DNA of 43,091 nucleotides from Rhodococcus sp. ARC_M6 (GCF_022810305.1 NZ_JALGQH010000040.1:1-43091); one strand, 5' to 3'; numbered from the stretch's first letter, positions 8,156 to 16,670 are shown. Numbers and translations: made by a program. Notes: a model not told the origin generated them from the letters alone.

Positions 8156-8637
8156 CAGTTACCTCCGATCCTGCGAAGCGCGTCATGATCAATACTCAAT
8201 GACATTGCCTCATGCGCCTTCTCCTGATAGGCCGGCGCCGCTGCGGTAGAGATGTGGTCGCTTCCCGCAGCGGCTGAGCTGAGGTGCTCGGCGAGATGGT
8301 CCGGGGCAGTCATGTGCAACACCCAATCGTCGGTAGCGGTTACTCCTCCGGGAATGGGATCGAGAATTTCTTCAAGAGTGAAAGCGTTGTCGCCGCGCAC
8401 AATCCGGATTGATACGTACAGACCCTCGTCAACGAGAACCAGTGGAGTCTCGTCCAGGTGGCCAGCGGCGGTAAGAGCCGAACCAATCCCGCGAACATCC
8501 GTGAGGGCGGCCGCGACCGAACCGGGAGAGACGGCATTACTGCGCTCGAGGGTGTCCGACAGCAACTGGACGACAACCGTCCATGCGTCGGAGGCCGTCC
8601 GGACCGGCGAGCCGGCAATCAACCTAGTTCGTTGCAT
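8155..8637 (-). CDS. Probable second HORMA-type protein of CBASS
   Basis: 160 residues between the TRIP13-like ATPase and the HORMA-1 gene, coupled to both: it overlaps the ATPase gene by 14 bp and the HORMA-1 gene by one base, and has GGAGG six bases before its ATG. The sequence shows alternating helices and strands (LVLVDEGLYVSIRIV, DDWVLHMTAPDHLAEHL) but no motif I can name with certainty. In other type III CBASS operons, such as that of Pseudomonas aeruginosa, two HORMA genes sit beside TRIP13, so a HORMA-2 (Cap8-like) role is inferred from position. It could instead be an unrelated regulatory partner. Confidence 0.6.
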   Translation of the reverse strand: MQRTRLIAGSPVRTASDAWTVVVQLLSDTLERSNAVSPGSVAAALTDVRGIGSALTAAGHLDETPLVLVDEGLYVSIRIVRGDNAFTLEEILDPIPGGVTATDDWVLHMTAPDHLAEHLSSAAAGSDHISTAAAPAYQEKAHEAMSLSIDHDALRRIGGN

Positions 8638-9520
8638 GGTCTACCTCCAACTCGTTAAGGACCGCCGCGTCGGCCGCTGTGAGAATGTCCGCGATCCTCA
8701 ACTGGTTCGGATCGAGTGTGACATCGAGGCGGCATAGCATCGCGTCGGTCACGAGCTTGCGCACGGCCCGCCCATCTCGACCGGCCAAGCGGACCGCGAC
8801 CTTTCGTAGTTGCGGGTTCTCCGCCAGAGTCGCCAAGGCCGGGTATATTGCCCCGAAGCCCCGCAATGTGTCTCCGAGGATGGCACCGATCGCTTCCTCT
8901 CCAGGCAAGGGCATCGGCACCGTGATGTCCGCCCTGGAGAGAAACGCGGTATCAAGCGCGGAGGTGAAATTTGTTGTCGCAACGGTGAACAGGTGCGGAA
9001 ACCGCGATGCGTTCTCATCTAGCGCAGTCAAGACTGCGTCCGTTGCCCGGTGCACATCAGCGGGGTTCGCCGACAACGAAGCCGCGCTGCGCGCCACAGC
9101 CATGGACTCCACCTCGTCCAAGAGGACGATCGTGGGCAACCCGTCTTCAGCCAACGTCGGGATAGTGTCCGTCAGCAGCTTCGTGACCCGCTGCTGGCTC
9201 TGCCCGTGCTCCGCACTCATCAGACCGTGCGGATTCACCTCGATAAGGCGTGCCCGCTTGGTGGCCGCCACTGCGGCGATCTGCTGGGCAAGACCGCGGG
9301 CGAGAGTGGACTTTCCTGTCCCGGGCGGGCCCATCAACACCGCCAGCCCATGAAGCGCAGTGACGTGGAACGGCAACGTGGCCCGCAACTCAATACTCAA
9401 CAGCGCAGCGCGCAGGAGCCGATCCTTCACGGATCGATCCACCACAATCGAATCCCACAGTCCCTCGTATCGAGGCAAGGGCACTACCTCATTGCGGACC
9501 ACGCACTCAGCGACATTCAT
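8624..9520 (-). CDS. cap6: TRIP13/Pch2-like AAA+ ATPase of CBASS
   Basis: 298-residue AAA+ protein expected to unfold active HORMA-CD-NTase complexes and so keep signalling off in uninfected cells. Numbered from the upstream ATG at 9523, Walker A is GPPGTGKS at residues 65-72, Walker B is LLDEVES (Asp136-Glu137), and sensor-1 Asn185 lies in TTNFTSALDTAF, followed by LSRAD. I prefer the second of two adjacent ATG codons (9520), since GGAGG then sits at six-base spacing. It is the first gene of the operon. Upstream, 9524-9782 has no gene and must contain the promoter, which I could not locate with confidence. Confidence 0.88.
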   Translation of the reverse strand: MNVAECVVRNEVVPLPRYEGLWDSIVVDRSVKDRLLRAALLSIELRATLPFHVTALHGLAVLMGPPGTGKSTLARGLAQQIAAVAATKRARLIEVNPHGLMSAEHGQSQQRVTKLLTDTIPTLAEDGLPTIVLLDEVESMAVARSAASLSANPADVHRATDAVLTALDENASRFPHLFTVATTNFTSALDTAFLSRADITVPMPLPGEEAIGAILGDTLRGFGAIYPALATLAENPQLRKVAVRLAGRDGRAVRKLVTDAMLCRLDVTLDPNQLRIADILTAADAAVLNELEVDHATN

Positions 9521-9782
9521 CATGTACCTCCAGTCTCCGCAGCGCGTCCCGAAGGCGACGACAATGGAATTTCCCGCTGCAATAGTTCAAGTCGAATATT
9601 GATCATGGCATTCGCTACCGACAGCATCGGTCGCTAAATCCTCTGTAGCCTGCATTAGCTGCCGCTCGTCTGCGTTTCGCGTACGGATCAACCACGTATT
9701 TCGGATTCGGGGTTGCCGTATTTCAGTTTCATGTTGATTGCCAGCAGAAATCCGAAGGGCTCAAATGCTGGGCGCCGAAAAG

Positions 9783-10814
9783 TTACGGCGAGAATGGCAA
9801 GTTGTGCTCAGTGTCGACTCCGAGCGTCCAATACGGGTCGTTCGTCAAACCGCCGATCTTCTTAGCCTGAGGACTCGCCTCCAGTTTTGTGCCCTTATCT
9901 CCACCAACTGCTGAAACCACCCCTGCGGGTTGTCGTTCGTTTCGTGGCGAAAACGCAACCGATACCTGGATCTTGTCTGTGATCTTCATGCGGTTCGCTG
10001 GCGATTCACCGTAGTTGTACGAGTCAGCAAAATCTTGCGCCTTCTTTTGATCGTCTCTGAGCACGAGGGAGTAGGCGGAATCTTTCACCACTCCCTCGCC
10101 GTAGGAAACGGTGTAAAACCCTTCGTCAGGATCCTGGCCGAGGAACGTCGAACGTGCGAGACCGACGAAGATCACTGCGCCATCGGGAACTGCCAATCGA
10201 CCCGTCACCGTTACGTCCCGGCCGTGGATGCTCACGTTGGGGACGAGTTCGATGGTCGGGGTTGCTGTCGTCGAGAGACTTCTTGCCGAAGTTGCAGTTG
10301 CGGCCGCGGTTGCGGTTGCGGTTGCGGATGAACTCGTCGTCGTGACAGGCGAAGAAGACACAGTGGTCGAAGTAGAAAACGTCGCAGCTGAAGTAGTCAT
10401 CTCGGTCAGCACCGCTTCATCAGCTGCACGAGATGCTTCAGCATCGCGACGCTCCTGCCACTCAGGATGATTCCGCTCATCAACGCTCGAAGCAAAGGCG
10501 AAGACTGCAACCGATGCAGCGGCTCCTACGACCCATCGAATGGGTCGTCGCTTGTCGGCCTGCACCCCCGACTCCAGCTTCTTCCTGCGCCGGGACGGTG
10601 AAACGAGTGCAAAGTAGAGACACAGAAACGCCACTGCCGCAAAGAAGATAGCTGATGCATATACGGGGTTGAAGATGAAGACGATTGCCAGAACTAGCGA
10701 AACGAATCCGACCAAGATCACCAGAACCTTCACAGTCGCCTTCGCTATGTCACGCGCCGTTCGCTTACCGTGCTGAGTAACGTCGCGATTTCCATCATCA
10801 GGTGGCATCGACAC
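9783..10814 (-). CDS. Three-TM membrane protein with Ser/Thr/Ala linker
   Basis: 343 residues. Two adjacent N-terminal hydrophobic segments (VLVILVGFVSLVLAIVFIF and SAIFFAAVAFLCLYFALV) and a third (WVVGAAASVAVFAFASSV) are followed by a helix and a long Ser/Thr/Ala-rich linker (~140-185). The linker is partly encoded by a hexamer repeat (GCGGTT, about 10306-10326). The ~150-residue C-terminal domain is probably outside the cell and has no motif I can name. A GTG at 10814 or the ATG two codons later may be the start; neither has a strong ribosome site. Transcribed toward the CBASS operon but separated from it by 260 bp, so a shared role is doubtful. Confidence 0.72.
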   Translation of the reverse strand: MSMPPDDGNRDVTQHGKRTARDIAKATVKVLVILVGFVSLVLAIVFIFNPVYASAIFFAAVAFLCLYFALVSPSRRRKKLESGVQADKRRPIRWVVGAAASVAVFAFASSVDERNHPEWQERRDAEASRAADEAVLTEMTTSAATFSTSTTVSSSPVTTTSSSATATATAAATATSARSLSTTATPTIELVPNVSIHGRDVTVTGRLAVPDGAVIFVGLARSTFLGQDPDEGFYTVSYGEGVVKDSAYSLVLRDDQKKAQDFADSYNYGESPANRMKITDKIQVSVAFSPRNERQPAGVVSAVGGDKGTKLEASPQAKKIGGLTNDPYWTLGVDTEHNLPFSP

Positions 10815-11114
10815 TTAGGCACTCGTTTCTACGGCGAAGGATGGCGGAAGGTTTAATGTATCGTGCGGCCGAATCGACTGTAGACGGCCGTGACATGATC
10901 CCTCCTGGTTCACCCATCGGCTAGTGCCCTTTCCTTCGTCAACTACGCCGCAGTGAATGGCCGGAATGCATGGTCACCGAGAACCAGCCAACTCCGACAC
11001 ACCAAAGACCCATTCAGCGAGTCGAACTCACGAATCTTGCGGCAGAACTATGAAGGCCCAGACGCGCCGACCCCCTTCCGGATATGCGGCCCGACCGAAA
11101 AAGTAGGACGCCCA
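10815..11114. other. Divergent intergenic region
   Basis: 300 bp between the divergently transcribed membrane protein and exonuclease genes; both promoters should lie here. The exonuclease frame stays open upstream of its chosen start but that part does not look like protein of the family. I see no strong hairpin. Confidence 0.4.
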
Positions 11115-12716
11115 ATGCTCAACTACACCGCCATCGACTTCGAGACAGCGAATTCCTACCGCGGCTCGCCATGCTCGGTCGGCCTAGTCCGCGTTCGCGA
11201 CGGAATCCCGGTCGAGGAACGCCGCTGGCTGATACGCCCGCCCGCGCAGGTCGACCATTTCGACCACTTCAACATCGCACTGCACGGCATCACACCAGCA
11301 ATGGTGGCGACCGCACCCCGATGGAAAGACGTACTACCGGCCATCGTCGACTTCATCGGCAGCGACGTCGTGGTCGCGCACAACGCCGGATTCGACATCG
11401 GCGTCATCCGCTACGCGTGCGCCGTCGACAAAATCGAATGGCCGGAGCTGCGGTTTCTGTGCACGATGGTGCTTGCGCGGCGCGCGCTGTCGCTACCAAC
11501 CTACCGTCTGCCGTACGTCCTCGAGGCGCTCGGAGGGGTAATCGTGGATCACCATGATGCGCTTGCCGACGCCCGCGCCGTTGTCGATGTCGTTCGCGGA
11601 CTCGCTGCCGCGCAGGGTGTGTCGGATCTTGACGCGCTCGCCACGTCGGTCGGTGTCAGTATCGGCCGAATGGCCAGCGCCTTATACAAAGGCAGCGTCG
11701 CGGTCTCCCCCAGCGCAGGTGGTTTCCCGCTCGTTCAGCCCGACCTCAATCCGAATGCCGATCCCGACGGGTATCTCTACGGACGTGTGGTGGTGTTCAC
11801 CGGAGCGTTGATGTCGATGACTCGGCAGATCGCGTGGGAAGAGTGCGCACGCGTCGGTGCCGTCACCAACGAGTCGACGACGAAGCGGACCAACGTACTC
11901 GTCGTCGGCGACATCAACCCCGCTGTCCTTCAGCCGGGATCGAACATCACCGGTAAGGCTCGGAAAGCGTTCGAACTGCAAGAAAAAGGCCAAGACATCG
12001 AAGTGATGACGGAAGACGATTTCCTTCGCTGCCTGGGTGGGAAACCCCTCGACGAACCCGAAATTTTGCTCTCGCACGAGGGCGTCGACGAGTCCGTTGC
12101 ACCGGCGCCTGTACCCAGCCGCCTCCGCATGGTTCCGATGGCTCTACGCCCGAAACCCCAACCGCCGCAGCAACCAAAGCCGCCGAAGCCGCCCAGGGCG
12201 TTGCGGCGAACACCCGTCCCGACCACCCAGACATGCTCCATCGACAACTGCACCAACACCGCGGCATTCAAGACACGGACGAAACCGACCTGGTGCGAGC
12301 AGCACATCATCGAGCAACAACGCCGCGGCGGACTTTCGCCGTTGGAATCGTTCACTCACCCCGACGACTGGCAACTGACCGAATGCCTGACCTGCACCAT
12401 CCAAGCGCACTATCGGTTCGAGTACACCCTCGACAAAAACACCTACGGGGAACCGACGTGCCGTGCCTGCTTCTGGCGAGGGTGGGCGGCGCAGTCCCGG
12501 GAAATGCAGGGCGCATGGGCCAAGGTGGAACCTGTTCCGTACGAAAAGGCCAAGTCCGTTGCGGAAGAACACGGGTACGAGTACCTCGGACCGCTTACGG
12601 CGCCGTCGCTGCCCGACGACCCGCACCACGTACGCTGCCGTCGATGCGGACGGATTAGCGCTGAGCGCCTCGGCGATATTTCATTCGGCTGCTCGACCTG
12701 TAAACCCCGCGACTAA
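11115..12716 (+). CDS. DEDDh 3'-5' exonuclease fused to BRCT and zinc-cluster domains
   Basis: 533 residues. Residues 1-165 are a DnaQ-like exonuclease with all five DEDDh residues: D8 and E10 (AIDFETA), D94 (VAHNAGFD), H147 and D152 (HDALADA). Residues ~221-308 form a BRCT domain (GRVVVFTGALMSMTRQIAWE, TNVLVVGD, then a C-terminal DDFLRCL). A Pro-rich hinge (345-363) leads to a Cys-rich tail with pairs C374/C379, C424/C427, C449/C452, C508/C511 and C526/C529, probably several zinc-binding clusters that contact DNA or RNA. ATG 11115 is chosen because homology starts there and AGGA precedes it. Exonuclease-BRCT fusions are common in actinobacteria; the long zinc-rich extension is less usual. 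A DNA repair or defence role is possible but not shown. Confidence 0.88.
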   Translation: MLNYTAIDFETANSYRGSPCSVGLVRVRDGIPVEERRWLIRPPAQVDHFDHFNIALHGITPAMVATAPRWKDVLPAIVDFIGSDVVVAHNAGFDIGVIRYACAVDKIEWPELRFLCTMVLARRALSLPTYRLPYVLEALGGVIVDHHDALADARAVVDVVRGLAAAQGVSDLDALATSVGVSIGRMASALYKGSVAVSPSAGGFPLVQPDLNPNADPDGYLYGRVVVFTGALMSMTRQIAWEECARVGAVTNESTTKRTNVLVVGDINPAVLQPGSNITGKARKAFELQEKGQDIEVMTEDDFLRCLGGKPLDEPEILLSHEGVDESVAPAPVPSRLRMVPMALRPKPQPPQQPKPPKPPRALRRTPVPTTQTCSIDNCTNTAAFKTRTKPTWCEQHIIEQQRRGGLSPLESFTHPDDWQLTECLTCTIQAHYRFEYTLDKNTYGEPTCRACFWRGWAAQSREMQGAWAKVEPVPYEKAKSVAEEHGYEYLGPLTAPSLPDDPHHVRCRRCGRISAERLGDISFGCSTCKPRD

Positions 12717-12748
12717 CAGTTGTATCGGAGACCGAGCATTGTGGGATT

Positions 12749-12788
12749 GGCAGTGGCGCCGCTCGCCTAGAGTGAGTGCGCCACTGCC
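12749..12788 (+). terminator. Hairpin after the exonuclease gene
   Basis: Inverted repeat with 11-base arms: GGCAGTGGCGC at 12749-12759 and its complement at 12778-12788, 18-base loop, no T-run. It begins 32 bp after the exonuclease stop and ends 24 bp before the next start, so it is probably a U-less actinobacterial terminator. Confidence 0.55.
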
Positions 12789-12812
12789 CGATACCCTCTC
12801 GTAGGAGTTCTT

Positions 12813-13370
12813 GTGACCACCGCACCACACACATATCTACTTCCAGTCGCGGTGATCGAGGAATCCTCCGGGAAAATTTGTATCTGGCACATCGACGTCG
12901 GACCGGACATCGGTATGCCACGCCTCTCCGGCGGTTGGGTACTTGAACCTGACAACACCGACACCATCGTCAACCTGATCCGGGGCCGGCATGTCGTCCT
13001 GTGTAATGGCACCGACATCCTCGACCGCGAAAACATCACCACGGCAGGAACAGTCGATATCGACGCCACCGTCGACGCCGTCATTGCTGAACGTGATGCG
13101 TTGCAGGCCCGCTTCAACTCTCATGCGGCGACACGCAAGACTCTGGTGTCCCCGACGTGGCCGGAAATCCCGCATCCGAAAGAAATTGCCGCTACGGTCC
13201 CCCGCACCGAGAAAATCATCGAGCAAACCGGAGACGCGTTCCCGCTGGCTCGGGGGTTGAACGTCTTGGCCCAGGCGTGGGCGCAGATCGAGAAGCAGCG
13301 CCTGGCACGGCCTTTCCTCATCGAACCTGTTGTCCCGAATCCTCGACCGCTGCCGATGGTCCTGCTCTGA
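12813..13370 (+). CDS. Hypothetical protein, 185 residues
   Basis: Starts at GTG 12813 with TAGGAG six to seven bases upstream. The N-terminal half is strand-rich (YLLPVAVIEESSGKICIWHIDVG, LRGRHVVLCNGTDIL) and the second half helical (DATVDAVIAERDALQARFNSH), ending in a proline-rich tail. I do not recognise a family. It lies after the exonuclease-BRCT gene and just before the remains of another DEDDh exonuclease, so it may have been paired with such an exonuclease. Confidence 0.68.
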   Translation: MTTAPHTYLLPVAVIEESSGKICIWHIDVGPDIGMPRLSGGWVLEPDNTDTIVNLIRGRHVVLCNGTDILDRENITTAGTVDIDATVDAVIAERDALQARFNSHAATRKTLVSPTWPEIPHPKEIAATVPRTEKIIEQTGDAFPLARGLNVLAQAWAQIEKQRLARPFLIEPVVPNPRPLPMVLL

Positions 13371-13382
13371 CTACTGCCACAC

Positions 13383-13813
13383 CGCCCACATTTGCAGCGA
13401 TCAACGCCGAACCCGCGAACCGTGCACGCTGGCAGCATCTGCGAGATCGGTGTGACCGTCGTCCGTGATGGTGTCGTGGAGTTCTCGGTTCTCAGGTTCG
13501 TGGCGTTGTCAACCGCCGAAGTGCTGTCGAGCTTCGACTACGCGAATGTGCCGACTCATGGCATCGCTGCCACGGATGGAGTGTGGAACCGACGTTCGCA
13601 GAGCGAATGGCCGAGGTGGCAGCTGCCGTCGGCGACGTAGCGATCATTGATCATAACGCGGGATTCGATGTCGGAAGCGATCTGATCTGCATGCGACCAT
13701 TCCCTGATCGAGCAGCCGACATAGACGTATTGCTGCACCGTGGTGTGCACACGGAAGCTGCTGGATCTCGCGCACCCGGCCACGGATCAGCTTTAAGAAA
13801 CTGGCTGCGCGGT
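13383..13813 (+). pseudogene. Decayed DEDDh exonuclease
   Basis: Pieces of a DnaQ-like exonuclease can be read in successive frames: TFAAINAEPANRAR (where FAAIDFETAN would be usual, so the catalytic Asp and Glu are altered), then SICEIGVTVVRDGVVEFSV, then TFAERMAEVAAAVGDVAIIDHNAGFD (the second motif), then a weaker CTVVCTRKLLDLA piece containing a stop upstream. At least three frameshifts and a stop separate them. The order matches the intact exonuclease at 11115. This is an inactivated gene; the 3' boundary is uncertain because it meets the convergent gene at 13814. Confidence 0.72.
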
Positions 13814-14245
13814 CTACGGCAGATCTACGCGGTACTCATCTGCAAGATGCTCGCACGCAAACGTGACAGCGCTCCGAAAACTCGACAAATGGACCGCGAA
13901 GCGCGGAGTGTCCCTCTCGAAGTCAACCCCGTCTCTACCCGCTGCGCGAAGAAAAGTCTTGCAGGCTGTCACGATTAGTGCAGTCTCTTTTCGAAGCTGT
14001 GTCGTAGCAGCTGCACCTCTGATAGCAGTCGCATCGTCCCTGAAATCAAGAACGGCCTTGACGCATAAATCGGGTAGTTCATCTACTACCGGGTCCGTGA
14101 AAATTCGCTTAGACCCGACAATGGCAAACAGCGTTCGCACGCGGTCGGCATCGGTTACAACATTCGCTGAGGTGGTACTGAAGGTTCCATTCAAGCCTGC
14201 AGGACCGAGTCCCCCACCGAACGTCCATGTTCGTTTCTGTGCCAT
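13814..14245 (-). CDS. Hypothetical protein, 143 residues
   Basis: Begins MAQKRTWTFGGGLGPAGLNG, with AAGG six bases before ATG 14245; the open frame reaches 14380 but the upstream part lacks coding character. The body is helical (VVDELPDLCVKAVLDFRDDATAI, ETALIVTACKTFLRAAGRDG). No family recognised. It points toward, and slightly overlaps, the remains of the DEDDh exonuclease. Confidence 0.6.
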   Translation of the reverse strand: MAQKRTWTFGGGLGPAGLNGTFSTTSANVVTDADRVRTLFAIVGSKRIFTDPVVDELPDLCVKAVLDFRDDATAIRGAAATTQLRKETALIVTACKTFLRAAGRDGVDFERDTPRFAVHLSSFRSAVTFACEHLADEYRVDLP

Positions 14246-14671
14246 ATCCATCCTTTTGATCCGGATGGTTTGAATCCCATCCCTTTGACGACATCCGCGG
14301 ATTCCTACCTGAAGATACGCATGCGGTGACGAGGAGGTTGACACTAGCCATGAGATGAAAGGCCGTGGCTTCCTCGGCATCTAGCACGCGACACCTGTCC
14401 AGAATGGTAATATCATTGCGGCAGTGCACTTTTCCAGTTCTGCGTGCCGGCGTGACGATCTGCGAACGGCCCTCACACCCCGAGCCGGCCACCACAAACA
14501 CTTACATGCGATTCAGGCCTCGGCTGGTTCCTGGAGCCGTCACCGCCAAAACCCTTCCCACCCATCAGTGACGCTCACCGCCGCCCCGTCCACAACCATC
14601 GAGTCTGCCTCTCCAGTCATTGTGTTTGAATCAAGCCTGGCGAAGCGACGCCGCGCTACCTGCTGAACGAA
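14246..14671. other. Gene-free stretch
   Basis: 426 bp without a supported gene; the short frames present have poor starts and no recognisable content. It must contain the promoter for the minus-strand gene at 14245. No clear hairpin or repeat seen. Confidence 0.4.
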
Positions 14672-15610
14672 CTACGCCGTTCGCCACTCGCGCCAGTGAT
14701 CATCGAGCCACTTCTGTTGCTTCGGAGTGAGTTTCACGTTGATCGAAGTGCCGTGCAGATCGCCATACGCGGGATAGTTCCGTACCTCGTCGGCCACATC
14801 GATCAAACCGCTGGCATCGACGGCGAGCAAGCCTTGGTCGAAAAGTCGATGCACATCTCGACGCAGAAGTAGGCCGCCCTGGTCCTTGTGCTCCCCGAGA
14901 TCGGCATAGCTGTACAGGTGGCATGCCTCAAGTACCGCGATCGGGCACGGGCCCGTGAACGCACAGTACGATCCGTATTCACCGAGCAGCTTGGCTCTGA
15001 AGGCGGCCTGACCGACTCGAACACGCACCGGCCGGACCACGTGCCCACCTGCCAACTGTGCGGAGGTGACGTCGAGGATGTGAAGTGGGTTGCCTTGCAC
15101 CGCCTGTTCTACCACTCGCCGGAAGTCATCCCATCGAAGGCGCCTGAAGCTGTTCTGCTCGCCGGGGTGTACGCACAGCGATCTCAATGTCTTTCCGTCG
15201 AGGACGCCCGCGAGGTTGATCCAGGATTGGCTGTGGCTGCTGCGGTATGTCGTCACTGCCTTCTCTCCGAGAACTGGTTCCTCGAATTCCGAGTAACAGT
15301 CGTCGCACCGATACGTCGGTTTCTTGCGCACCCGGCGTACTACATTCGCCCGGTTGCATTTCGGGCACTTACTGGTCGCTTTGGAACCGTTGCCGACCTT
15401 GATGTCTTCGATTACCGACACCCCTATCAGGAACTCGTCCCAGATGACGATGATGTCCCCGGCGTGTACTTCGGCGGAGTGAATCACCGAGCTGTCCCAG
15501 CTGTAGTGGGACGCCGCGTCATCGTCGTACCGGTCACTTCCCACGATGCGTCGATAGTCTGCCTGTTTGGACTGCGCCAGCCATGCGGTCTTGCCTGTTA
15601 CGAACTTCAA
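14672..15610 (-). CDS. HNH endonuclease with N-terminal sensor-like region and zinc finger
   Basis: 312 residues. The C-terminal third is an HNH_2-type nuclease: CAFTGPCPIAVLEACHLYSY, then GGLLLRRDVHRLFDQGLLAV (catalytic His and the second His of the fold). In front are a four-Cys zinc cluster (CPKCNRANVV, then YRCDDC) and a ~95-residue N-terminal region (MKFVTGKTAWLAQSK, HYSWDSSVI, AGDIIVIWDEFLIGVSVI) that looks like a small beta-barrel of PUA/EVE type, folds that bind modified bases in other restriction enzymes. A modification-dependent restriction role is inferred. The start is TTG with AGGGG six bases upstream; it overlaps the stop of the preceding small ORF as TTGA. Confidence 0.84.
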   Translation of the reverse strand: MKFVTGKTAWLAQSKQADYRRIVGSDRYDDDAASHYSWDSSVIHSAEVHAGDIIVIWDEFLIGVSVIEDIKVGNGSKATSKCPKCNRANVVRRVRKKPTYRCDDCYSEFEEPVLGEKAVTTYRSSHSQSWINLAGVLDGKTLRSLCVHPGEQNSFRRLRWDDFRRVVEQAVQGNPLHILDVTSAQLAGGHVVRPVRVRVGQAAFRAKLLGEYGSYCAFTGPCPIAVLEACHLYSYADLGEHKDQGGLLLRRDVHRLFDQGLLAVDASGLIDVADEVRNYPAYGDLHGTSINVKLTPKQQKWLDDHWREWRTA

Positions 15611-15813
15611 CTGCCACCCCTGTCATCTCTTCGATTGCTACAAGGCTGGTGCACGCGCGCCACGGTATCGACGGCGGGGTTCCTCGGTAGCACAGCAGGC
15701 GAGATGCGCGACAAAAAGTGTCCGGTCCACTGCTCGATAGATTCCTGAAATCGTCGGGCGCTTGAGGACCCATTCAAGCGACACTCGAACTCAACCTTGA
15801 TGCCTCTACTCAT
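15607..15813 (-). CDS. Possible small protein coupled to the HNH endonuclease
   Basis: 68 residues (MSRGIKVEFECRLNGSSSAR, then FQESIEQWTGHFLSRISPAV). Its TGA overlaps the TTG start of the HNH gene, a usual sign of translational coupling, and this is the main support. No strong ribosome site and no family recognised. It could be a chance open frame in the leader. Confidence 0.35.
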   Translation of the reverse strand: MSRGIKVEFECRLNGSSSARRFQESIEQWTGHFLSRISPAVLPRNPAVDTVARVHQPCSNRRDDRGGS

Positions 15814-15900
15814 CCGTGCACTTCTTGTCGGCGACAGTGGCGGCGGCTCACTCGACGAGCGACGTTCATTGCACCCGCTACGCCGTGACTACGGCATGAT

Positions 15901-16536
15901 TTACTTCCCGCCCACACCCGGATTCGGGACGACGGGCAACTCGTTTGCTCGAACGACGGCAGCGCGGCGCACAGCCTTCAGAGTCGGGTAGAAACTGTTG
16001 TGCGCGTTGGTATCCAGGTTAAGTGGGACATCCAGACTGCTAATGAGCTGGTGCTCCAACACCCAAGGTTCAGGATGCAGAACCCAGGACACCAATGCAT
16101 TCTCCGCCATCCATTCGGACAGTATCTTCTCCCCGGTCACGAACGTCCGCCGATTTCCTGACCCCACTCGGCGTAGTTCAAGCCCGAGCTGATCAGACAT
16201 TAGACACCCGAGCGTCTTACGGAGTGTCGAGCCTTCGGCATTCCCGGTGTAGTGAGTACGTAGCCGTGAGCGGATGTTCTGCTTGCTGGGGGCTTTGCCG
16301 TTCGCCGGCGGCGCGGACGGGCTGATTCCCGTGTAGAGCAAGGTCAGTCCGTCCTTCTCCGCGCAACCCGCTGTGTTGATGCCGGGGGGCACTTCTCGGA
16401 ACCACCACCCGTAGACACCCGGAGCTGCTGGCACCGGACAGGGGCGGGCGAGTACTGCAGCCCGAGTGAAGGGCGACGCTGCCAGGTACGTGGCGCTTTC
16501 GTCCTGCGCGGCGCTGCTGGTTGAGATCGTATCCAT
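15901..16536 (-). CDS. GIY-YIG domain nuclease
   Basis: 211 residues. The core shows PGVYGWWFREVP as the first strand, LLYTGISPS as the YIG strand, then QNIRSRLRTHYTG (the Arg and following Tyr/His region) and a Glu in WVLEHQLISSL that would fit the metal-binding Glu of the family. It lies upstream of the HNH gene on the same strand, 88-290 bp away, so the two could form one transcription unit. The role is unknown; stand-alone GIY-YIG proteins with this long insert are often annotated only as nuclease-family. Confidence 0.75.
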   Translation of the reverse strand: MDTISTSSAAQDESATYLAASPFTRAAVLARPCPVPAAPGVYGWWFREVPPGINTAGCAEKDGLTLLYTGISPSAPPANGKAPSKQNIRSRLRTHYTGNAEGSTLRKTLGCLMSDQLGLELRRVGSGNRRTFVTGEKILSEWMAENALVSWVLHPEPWVLEHQLISSLDVPLNLDTNAHNSFYPTLKAVRRAAVVRANELPVVPNPGVGGK

Positions 16537-16670
16537 AGCGAGAATGGTTTCATAGCATTCTGACAGTGAATTTCATCGACACCGCAGCCGTCGAACCGAT
16601 CGCAACCGTCGGCAAGTGATCCTTCGGTGGCGAGCTAGGGCAGAAGATTTGGGACCCGCACGCACCTACA

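Noticed and set aside
10306..10326. Hexamer repeat GCGGTT as a possible phase-variable tract
   Set aside because: Only three to four units encoding part of a Thr/Ala linker; six-base steps keep frame, so it would not switch the gene.
14888..15748. 286-residue plus-strand frame
   Set aside because: Shadow of the HNH endonuclease; that strand shows the real motifs (CAFTG, HRLFDQGLL).
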